Shown: piece after piece, positions 1-6,137 of the stretch
How the letters are laid out: every line of letters starts with the position of its first letter
Numbering within the stretch: the stretch's first letter is position 1
Origin: Acidobacteria bacterium AH-259-G07
GTDB lineage: Bacteria; Acidobacteriota; UBA6911; RPQK01; JADFOI01
Reading direction: 5' to 3'
Assembly: GCA_027717925.1 (NCBI GenBank)
Contig: JALLON010000040.1
Location: forward strand, 1-13,634
DNA length: 13,634 nt
The notes under the pieces: generated by a model
Seen by the model: the letters and a program-made list of their open reading frames with translations, nothing else
Database searches by the model: none
What the model was told of the DNA's origin: nothing
Translations under genes and position numbers: made by a program

Positions 1-1
1 G

Positions 2-2212
2 AAGGAACAGATCTCAGTTTCTCGTCGAGGCTTCCTGCAGCAATCTATTCTGCTGGGAGTTGCCTCTGCTTTCAACACCGGCCATCTTCAGGCCGCCACA
101 GGGACCGGGCCGGGCTTCGAAAATCCTGGCTGGTTTGACAGGCCAATGAGGTGGGCACAGCTGACTCTGGTGGAAAATGATCCTCCACAATACGACCTGG
201 AGTTCTGGCTCGACTACTTCAAGCGCGTCCACGCGGATGCCGCTTGCTTGAGCGCAGGTGGCTGCGTGGCCTACTATCCCACCAAAATTCCGCTGCACCA
301 TCGAAGCGATTGGATGGGAGATAGTGACCCCTTTGGAGACCTGTTAAAAGGCTGTCGCAGCATGAACATGGTGGTTATTGCGCGCACAGACCCCCACTCC
401 GTACGCCAGGACGTTTACGAGGCACATCCCGATTGGATTGCTGTAGATGCAGAGGGCCGCAGACGCCGCCACTGGGCCACGCCTGAGCGCTGGGTCAGCT
501 GTGGGCTGGGTCCTTACAACTTTGAGTTTATGACCAAGGTCCACAAGGAGATCGTCTCCCTTTACCGGGTAGACGGCATCTTTGTGAACCGCTGGGCCGG
601 GTCGGGTATGTGTTACTGCCAGCAGTGCCAGAAGAATTTCAGAGACGCTTACGGGATGGAGCTGCCGCGCACACGGGACCCGCAGGATCCTGGCCGGCGC
701 AGCTACCTGCTGTGGCGGCAGAAGCGGCTTTTCGAGTTGTGGCGCTTGTGGGACGCGGAGATCCGAAGGATCAATCCGAAGGCGCGCTGCATCCCCAACA
801 CAGGGGGCGGCGCCCTGAGCAGTCTCGACATGAAGAGTATCGGTGAATTGGCAGAGACACTGATGGCTGATCGCCAGGGACGGCGGGGTCTGATGGCACC
901 CTGGGGTAGTGGAAAAAACGCGAAAGAGTACCGCGCCACTATGGGACGCAAGCCCATCGTCGGTATTTTCAGTGTGGGGCTTGTCGAACCGTATCGTTGG
1001 AAAGATTCGGTACAGAACGATGCGGAAATCCGCATCTGGGTGGCTGATGGAATTGCCAACGGGCTGCGCCCGTGGTTCACCAAGTTTTCCGGTACCCTGT
1101 ACGACAAGCGCTGGTTGGACGTGGTGGAGGATATCTACAAATGGCATCATGGGGTTGAGCGCTATTTGCGAAACGAAAAATCACTTGCACGGGTAGCTAT
1201 CGTCTATTCGCAGCAGACGGGATGGTTTTACGGTGGGCCGGAGGCGCGCCAGAAAGTGGAAGATCACACCTTGGGACTGTACCACGCTCTGATCGAAGGA
1301 CGGATCCCCTTTGAAATGGTGCACGACAGGCTGTTGGATCCTGAGCACATTGGTCAGTTTAGGACACTGATTCTTCCCAACATCGCCGCCCTCTCGCTAG
1401 AGCAGTGTCAGCAGCTGCGGGACTACGTGAAGCGCGGAGGCAGCCTGGTAGCGACCTTTGAAACATCCTTGTACGACGAATGGGGTGTGCAGCGAAGTGA
1501 CTTCGAGCTGGCGGATGTATTTGGCGTGTGGTTCAAGGGACGGGTGCAGCGGCGGATGCAGAACTCGTATCTTCGCTTGGAAAAGGACCCGACAACGGGC
1601 AAATTCCATCCGATTCTGGCCGGACTCGAGGATACCTCACGCATCATCAATGGCGTCCAGCGTGTAGACGTAGGACCGCGCCAGAAGTACTTGAATCCAC
1701 CACTCACTTTGATTCCCTCCTACCCCGACCTTCCCATGGAAGAGGTTTACCCGCGTGTGCTAAACAGCGGAATCCCAGAAGTCTACCTCCGCGAGGTGGG
1801 TAGGAGCCGCATCGTGTATTTTCCCTGGGACATCGACCGTACCTTTTGGGAAGTGATGTGTGTGGATCACGGCAAACTCATTGGTAATGCCGTGAAATGG
1901 GCAAGCAATGAAGAGGAGCCGGTAACGGTCACTGGTCGCGGTGTTTTAGATGTGACCATGTGGCGGCAGAAAGACTCTATGACAGTGCACTTGGTGAATC
2001 TCACCAACCCTATGATGATGAAGGGGCCGTTTCGGGAACTCATTGCCATTGGCGAGCAAAAAGTGCGGGTGCGCCTGCCGGAGGGAAAGAAACCGAAAAA
2101 GGTACATCTGCTGGTCAGTGGCCAGTCCCCTCAGGTGCAAGAGTCGGCAGGATACGTTAGTCTCACTGTTCCCTCGATCCGCGACCACGAGGTTGTGGCG
2201 ATTGACTTATGA
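2..2212 (+). CDS. Tat-exported glycosyl-hydrolase-like protein (GHL6 / GH42M type), 5' partial
   Basis: The frame is open from the first complete codon, so the gene starts upstream of the window and the first ATG at 146 is internal. Before that ATG the frame reads S-R-R-G-F-L-Q-Q (visible residues 7-14) followed by a hydrophobic stretch (14-24) and a Q-A-A site: a twin-arginine export signal. The visible part is 736 residues. Residues about 55-390 look like the TIM-barrel of the 'hypothetical glycosyl hydrolase 6' family, with V-D-G-I-F at 190-194 and a C-Y-C-Q-Q-C cluster at 204-209. Residues about 397-490 resemble the GH42 trimerisation (flavodoxin-like) domain. Known of the family: beta-galactosidase-related fold, substrate poorly defined. 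The likely role is a periplasmic or secreted glycosidase, or a non-catalytic relative; I cannot identify the catalytic acids with certainty. It converges on the downstream dehydrogenase and overlaps its end by 50 bp. Confidence 0.85.
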   Translation, partial: KEQISVSRRGFLQQSILLGVASAFNTGHLQAATGTGPGFENPGWFDRPMRWAQLTLVENDPPQYDLEFWLDYFKRVHADAACLSAGGCVAYYPTKIPLHHRSDWMGDSDPFGDLLKGCRSMNMVVIARTDPHSVRQDVYEAHPDWIAVDAEGRRRRHWATPERWVSCGLGPYNFEFMTKVHKEIVSLYRVDGIFVNRWAGSGMCYCQQCQKNFRDAYGMELPRTRDPQDPGRRSYLLWRQKRLFELWRLWDAEIRRINPKARCIPNTGGGALSSLDMKSIGELAETLMADRQGRRGLMAPWGSGKNAKEYRATMGRKPIVGIFSVGLVEPYRWKDSVQNDAEIRIWVADGIANGLRPWFTKFSGTLYDKRWLDVVEDIYKWHHGVERYLRNEKSLARVAIVYSQQTGWFYGGPEARQKVEDHTLGLYHALIEGRIPFEMVHDRLLDPEHIGQFRTLILPNIAALSLEQCQQLRDYVKRGGSLVATFETSLYDEWGVQRSDFELADVFGVWFKGRVQRRMQNSYLRLEKDPTTGKFHPILAGLEDTSRIINGVQRVDVGPRQKYLNPPLTLIPSYPDLPMEEVYPRVLNSGIPEVYLREVGRSRIVYFPWDIDRTFWEVMCVDHGKLIGNAVKWASNEEEPVTVTGRGVLDVTMWRQKDSMTVHLVNLTNPMMMKGPFRELIAIGEQKVRVRLPEGKKPKKVHLLVSGQSPQVQESAGYVSLTVPSIRDHEVVAIDL

Positions 2213-3170
2213 GCTGTGCTCGACCCGGCCAGGCCTCGGGATTCACAAGAAAGGGAGGGCGCTCACCGCGTAAAACCTGTAACATCTGCTGTGTTGCCCC
2301 CTCCCACTTGCCCTGTTCTGAGCGGTCAGTATAAGCAGCGATGTGGGGTGTCACAACGACATTGCTCAGGCGGAACAAAGGGTTGTTTGGCGCTGGGGGT
2401 TCGGGCTCAAAGACATCCAGCGCCGCCCCGGCCAGATGACCTGACTCCATGACGCGCGCTAGTGCCGCCTCGTCCACCACAGGACCGCGGCTGACATTGA
2501 TCAGGTAAGCGCCTTGCTTCATTCGCCGCAGCTCCTGCTCCCCGATTAAGTGCCGCGTTTCCGCGGTGAGGGGGCTGTGTAATGTCACGAAGTCAGCCCG
2601 CTCCAGTAAAGCATCCAGGTTGTCCACCATCTCTACCCCCAACGCCGCAGCTGAATCCGACTCCAGGTAAGGGTCATAAGCCACCACGCGCATCTTCAGG
2701 CCCTGGGCGCAGATCTCAGCTACACGCCGGCCAATGCGTCCAAGGCCGACCACGCCCAGTACCCGGTTCCGCACCTCCGTGCCCAAAAGCCGAGAACGCG
2801 CCATCTCCTTGCCCCGCAGGCTCATGTCGCCCCCTGCAATCCGCTTCGCCAACACCAAGAGCATTGCTACCGCGTGCTCGGCCGTGGACTCTGTGGGGGC
2901 ATCTGGAGTGTGAACAACCAAAATGCCACGCTCTGTTGCCGTCGGGATGTCGATGTTGTCCACACCAATGCCGGTTCGCACGATAGCCTTCAGCGTGGGC
3001 CCGGCCTGGTCCATGAACGCCGCATCGGCGCTGACACCGGAACCGATAATGACTGCATCAACACCGGGCAGATCAGCTGCGTCATTGCTGACGATGCCCT
3101 CGATCATCGTTTCCAGATGATCCAGCGCTTCCGAAGTGAGCGGTCGATCCACCCAAACCCGTGGTTTCAT
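2163..3170 (-). CDS. D-isomer specific 2-hydroxyacid dehydrogenase (phosphoglycerate dehydrogenase-like)
   Basis: 335 residues, cytoplasmic, no signal peptide. It belongs to the NAD-dependent D-2-hydroxyacid dehydrogenase family. The Rossmann dinucleotide motif G-L-G-R-I-G is at 142-147. The catalytic triad of the family is present: Arg228 in N-V-S-R-G, Glu257 in D-V-F-E-P-E-P and His276 in T-P-H-I. The reaction is reversible oxidation of a D-2-hydroxy acid to the 2-oxo acid. It resembles short serA-type phosphoglycerate dehydrogenases without ACT domains, but glyoxylate, hydroxypyruvate or sugar-acid substrates are equally possible. It lies 38 bp behind the GWxTD gene on the same strand, so co-transcription is likely. 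No Shine-Dalgarno is visible before the ATG; a hairpin sits there instead. The last residues, rich in Arg, Gly, Ser and Gln, are encoded antisense to the end of the glycosyl-hydrolase-like gene and look unconserved. Confidence 0.92.
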   Translation of the reverse strand: MKPRVWVDRPLTSEALDHLETMIEGIVSNDAADLPGVDAVIIGSGVSADAAFMDQAGPTLKAIVRTGIGVDNIDIPTATERGILVVHTPDAPTESTAEHAVAMLLVLAKRIAGGDMSLRGKEMARSRLLGTEVRNRVLGVVGLGRIGRRVAEICAQGLKMRVVAYDPYLESDSAAALGVEMVDNLDALLERADFVTLHSPLTAETRHLIGEQELRRMKQGAYLINVSRGPVVDEAALARVMESGHLAGAALDVFEPEPPAPNNPLFRLSNVVVTPHIAAYTDRSEQGKWEGATQQMLQVLRGERPPFLVNPEAWPGRAQLISQSPQPRGRGSREQ

Positions 3171-3185
3171 GATTATGAGGCTGAA

Positions 3186-3204
3186 GGGGTCACGCTGTGA
3201 CCCC
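3186..3204. promoter_or_regulatory. Perfect 8-bp-stem hairpin between GWxTD gene and dehydrogenase gene
   Basis: GGGGTCAC and GTGACCCC are exact complements around a 3-nt loop (GCT on the + strand). The structure fills half of the 38-bp gap between the GWxTD stop (TAA at 3211-3209) and the dehydrogenase ATG at 3170. In the transcribed (-) direction it is followed by TTCAGCC rather than a T-run, so it is not a classical intrinsic terminator. It could stabilise the upstream mRNA end, attenuate readthrough, or shape translation of the dehydrogenase, which has no visible Shine-Dalgarno. Confidence 0.6.
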
Positions 3205-3208
3205 CTGC

Positions 3209-4870
3209 TTAACGGTTTGCCGCCAACTGGGTAGGTGCAATGATTTGAAAATCGTCTGCCGCAGTGACTACCTGGTTTTTGATTCGGTCCTGGACTTCCA
3301 CTGTGATTCGATATTTTCCCGGTTCCAGATTCTGAATCGGCAGGCTCTTGATCAGAACCACCCGCCGCCCGGAGAAATACTGCACCGACTCCCCGCTTTC
3401 GTCGACTACTTCAATCATTGTATCCCCACCCCGCAGGAGCTTGTAAGAGACTCGAAGCGAGGGGGTCAACGTTGTCTGGTCAAAGCCGGCATTGTACAGC
3501 TGCAGGTAGACCCCCAAGGGTTTCTGCTGGGGGAAAACCTTACCCAGGCTGGGAAGAACCTTCACATCGCCCAGGACAAACATCTCGTCTTGTCTTGGGA
3601 TGTCCACCAGAGGTTGGATACGCTCAGAGAGGATCAATGAACTGGCGGAGAACTTGTCCTCGTTGTACGGCGGAGGAATGATTGCCTGACGCGTAACACC
3701 CACTTTCCCACTGTTCAGGTCTTTTACCACCAGATCGAGCTTGTACCTCATCTTCCTGTCAAGGGGAAGGACCTTCTGATAGATAGAGCGTAGCTGCAAA
3801 CCCTGCTCGAGGTATTCCGGCTGATAGGAACTCAGCACATCATCCTCGAATTCCTTGATGATCCGGTTGGTGATACTGGTAATGATCCCGTAAATGGCTA
3901 TTTTGGCAACATGCACGCCCCCTTGTTTCTTGTAGGTGAGTTCCTTGTTTTGAAACTCCAGCGTGACGGGGACTAAAACCTGGCGTTCATTGAGTCTGAA
4001 GTAATCCTTGCGGATTTTGAAAGGAAGGTTGCTGTAGGTGATGTTGATGTTGACGATTTCTTTTAAGTCTTTGTACTTGATCGTCGGCGGCCGCTGCACA
4101 TAAGTGTAAGTCTCATAGCGCTGAAAGGGCTGATCCTTTCGGCGCATAAACGTATTCTCACGGGACTCAAGGCTTCCCGGGTTAAAGTAGGGACGGTCAG
4201 CTTTGGTCGACATTCCCATTTCTTCGGCCATAGTGAGTCCGGCACCCGGGACGTGCAGCAAGGCGTCCTTTTCCTCCGGGTGTAAAGCGAGCCGATATTC
4301 CCCGCTAAATGTGGGATCGACAAACTCCAGCTCTATATCCGAGCCGACTCCTTCGATATGTCGGTACCACCACTTCTCGAAAGGAAAGGTGGAAGTGGTT
4401 CCTCCCCCCTCGTAATAAGGCCGTTGATAGGCTCCACCCGACGGGTGGGATTCAAGCTCGTCCGGTTTTCCGTGCATAATGTAGATGCGTCCCCGGTCGG
4501 TCATCCATCCAGGTAACCCGCTGGCGAAGCGTTCGTTGGTGTAGGCGATGCGGCGATAGTGCTCTTCCTTGAACTCGTTGATAGCAGTGGTCAAATCCAG
4601 GTCGCGCCGGTACCAAAACTGCTCGATAAATTGCTCTTTCTCCTCCGGCGTCGTGAGGCCTGTGAAAACGTCCTCTTCTTCCTCTGAGATGATGTAGACG
4701 ACGTCCTCTTTCAGCCACTTCTTGTAATAGTCTTCCTGTTCCTCTTGCTGCTGCTGCTCAAGTCTCTCCCTTTTATCCTTCTCCTTCTGCCGATTTCTTT
4801 GAGCCTGGCCGAGGGTAGGAAGAAAAACAACCAAGATTAGACACGTAATGAAGGAAAAGCTGCCTTTCAT
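3209..4870 (-). CDS. GWxTD domain-containing exported protein
   Basis: 553 residues from the ATG at 4870. That start is preferred over a longer upstream frame because AAGGAG lies 7 nt upstream and the protein then opens with a clean signal peptide: Met-Lys, then a hydrophobic core at 5-18, then G-Q-A-Q at 21-24. After cleavage comes a strongly charged Gln/Glu/Lys/Arg stretch (25-67), likely helical. The hallmark G-W-M-T-D is at 121-125, followed by R-G-R-I-Y-I-M-H-G-K-P-D, which is diagnostic of the GWxTD domain family. The C-terminal half looks like beta-rich segments (about 320-545) with no motif I recognise. Biochemical function of the family is not established; it is exported and typical of Acidobacteriota and related phyla. 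It is the first gene of a probable two-gene unit with the dehydrogenase and is divergent from the DUF6807 gene. Confidence 0.88.
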   Translation of the reverse strand: MKGSFSFITCLILVVFLPTLGQAQRNRQKEKDKRERLEQQQQEEQEDYYKKWLKEDVVYIISEEEEDVFTGLTTPEEKEQFIEQFWYRRDLDLTTAINEFKEEHYRRIAYTNERFASGLPGWMTDRGRIYIMHGKPDELESHPSGGAYQRPYYEGGGTTSTFPFEKWWYRHIEGVGSDIELEFVDPTFSGEYRLALHPEEKDALLHVPGAGLTMAEEMGMSTKADRPYFNPGSLESRENTFMRRKDQPFQRYETYTYVQRPPTIKYKDLKEIVNINITYSNLPFKIRKDYFRLNERQVLVPVTLEFQNKELTYKKQGGVHVAKIAIYGIITSITNRIIKEFEDDVLSSYQPEYLEQGLQLRSIYQKVLPLDRKMRYKLDLVVKDLNSGKVGVTRQAIIPPPYNEDKFSASSLILSERIQPLVDIPRQDEMFVLGDVKVLPSLGKVFPQQKPLGVYLQLYNAGFDQTTLTPSLRVSYKLLRGGDTMIEVVDESGESVQYFSGRRVVLIKSLPIQNLEPGKYRITVEVQDRIKNQVVTAADDFQIIAPTQLAANR

Positions 4871-4948
4871 AGTCATTCTCCTTGAGACTTGCTGGGCCAC
4901 CGCCTCCACCGGGAAACACAATTCGTGGTCCAGCCTCCAAACCAGGCC

Positions 4949-4978
4949 ATTATAGCAGAAGCTGCCCTGAGATTGGAA
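4949..4978 (-). promoter_or_regulatory. Candidate sigma70-type promoter of the GWxTD gene
   Basis: On the minus strand a perfect -10 box TATAAT occupies 4954-4949. A weak -35 candidate, TTCCAA (4978-4973), lies 18 bp upstream. The predicted leader before the ATG at 4870 is about 70 nt and contains the AAGGAG ribosome site. The -10 is convincing, the -35 is not. Confidence 0.45.
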
Positions 4979-4997
4979 GGTCGTCGGCTCTGTCGTC

Positions 4998-5083
4998 GTG
5001 CTTTTGTCTTTTCGTGCTTTGGTTCTCAGTAGTGGGTCAGCACAAAAATATCGAAGCACGACAGCACCAAAAGACGAAAGCAC
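4998..5083. repeat. Imperfect inverted repeat of CGTGCTTTT-like units in a divergent intergenic region
   Basis: The left arm (4998-5018) and the reverse complement of the right arm (5063-5083) agree at 19 of 21 positions, with the shared skeleton GTGCTTT-n-GTCTTTT-n-GTGCT and a 44-nt spacer. Both arms are themselves built from near-repeats of CGTGCTTT and GTCTTTT. A further GTCGTGCTT/AAGCACGAC pair sits at 4995-5003 and 5054-5062. The region (4871-5156, 286 bp) holds no gene; it separates the divergent GWxTD and DUF6807 starts. It resembles a small dispersed intergenic repeat or a cruciform-forming regulatory region. Confidence 0.6.
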
Positions 5084-5156
5084 TTACCTACAAAGACCTG
5101 ACGCTGAAATTTTGCTTGTTTTCCAAGGCTCTGGTAATGAAGTATATTGGAATGCC

Positions 5157-6137
5157 ATGAAGACTGATGCAATTCCCAAATTTGTCTTTGGGCTCTTTAT
5201 CCTAAGTTTCTTCAGCTTCCGAGCAGCATATGCTGAGGATCTTCCCATTCGAGTGGTCAAGACGGAGGAGGCACGCATTGACGTGTTTGTGGGCGATGAA
5301 CTTTTCACCTCTTACCACTACGGTCTTGGCTTTGACAAGCCCATCTTCTATCCCCTGAAGAGCCCCGCCGGAAACCCGATTACGCGTGGCTATCCGATAG
5401 AGTTGGGTATCCCTGGAGAAGCCCATGATCACTGGCACCATGAGTCCCTTTGGTTCACGTACGGCAACGTGAACGGTACGGACTTCTGGGCCAAACAGGG
5501 GGCCCGCCGCGGAGTCAGTGAATCCGGAAAGATCCGTCACACTGGTTTTTCCCGCCTCGAAGGGGGAAAGAAGGGTCACCTGGAAGCAAGTGCTGATTGG
5601 ATCACTCCGGAAGGGAAGGTGATCTTAAGGCAGAAAAGCCAGGTCGTTTTCCGTGCAGGGCGCAACGGGCGTTTGATGGATCTCACCATCGAACTCACCG
5701 CTCATGGTCAAAAAGTGACTTTCGGCGATACCAAGGAAGGAATGTTCGGAATCCGCGTTACTCCAGCTTTGCGGGAGAACCACACAGGAGTTTATCTCAA
5801 CGCTTCCGGCCAGCACAAAGAAGCGGGAGTTTGGGGAAAGAGATCTCCCTGGGTTGCCCTGAGAGGTAAGGTTCGAGATGAACAGCTGACGTTGGCGATC
5901 TTTAACCACCCCGAGAGCACGGGTTTTCCCACCTTTTGGCACGCGCGCGGCTACGGCCTCTTTGCAGCCAACCCTTTCGGAAAGATAGATTTCGAGAAAG
6001 GCTCTGAACCGCTGAACTTTGCGCTTCATGCAGGGGAGTCGGCGGTTTTTCGTTATCGAATCCTCATCCACTCCGACAAGCTCACAGGTGAAGAGCTGGA
6101 GAAACAATTTCAGGACTTCGTTAGAGTGGGAGAGTGA
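5157..6137 (+). CDS. DUF6807 (PmoA-like) exported protein
   Basis: 326 residues from the ATG at 5157. I chose this start because the frame upstream runs through the intergenic repeat, while from here it gives a good signal peptide: Lys at 2 and 8, hydrophobic core 9-21, cleavage at A-Y-A (24-26) before E-D-L-P. The ribosome site is weak. The conserved block D-H-W-H-H-E-S-L-W-F (91-100) followed by G-N-V-N-G-T-D-F-W matches the His-rich signature of the DUF6807 family, often annotated 'PmoA family protein' although it is not the membrane methane monooxygenase subunit. The family is common in secreted carbohydrate-utilisation loci of Planctomycetota, Verrucomicrobiota, Acidobacteriota and Bacteroidota; its activity is not known to me. 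It converges on the esterase gene and overlaps its stop by 17 bp. Confidence 0.85.
   Translation: MKTDAIPKFVFGLFILSFFSFRAAYAEDLPIRVVKTEEARIDVFVGDELFTSYHYGLGFDKPIFYPLKSPAGNPITRGYPIELGIPGEAHDHWHHESLWFTYGNVNGTDFWAKQGARRGVSESGKIRHTGFSRLEGGKKGHLEASADWITPEGKVILRQKSQVVFRAGRNGRLMDLTIELTAHGQKVTFGDTKEGMFGIRVTPALRENHTGVYLNASGQHKEAGVWGKRSPWVALRGKVRDEQLTLAIFNHPESTGFPTFWHARGYGLFAANPFGKIDFEKGSEPLNFALHAGESAVFRYRILIHSDKLTGEELEKQFQDFVRVGE

Noticed and set aside
344..1150. Long antisense frame (268 aa) inside the glycosyl-hydrolase-like gene
   Set aside because: Shadow of a GC-rich coding region; the sense strand has clear domain and motif evidence.
3186..3204. Hairpin as an intrinsic terminator
   Set aside because: No T-run follows it on either strand, and a gene starts 15 nt beyond it.
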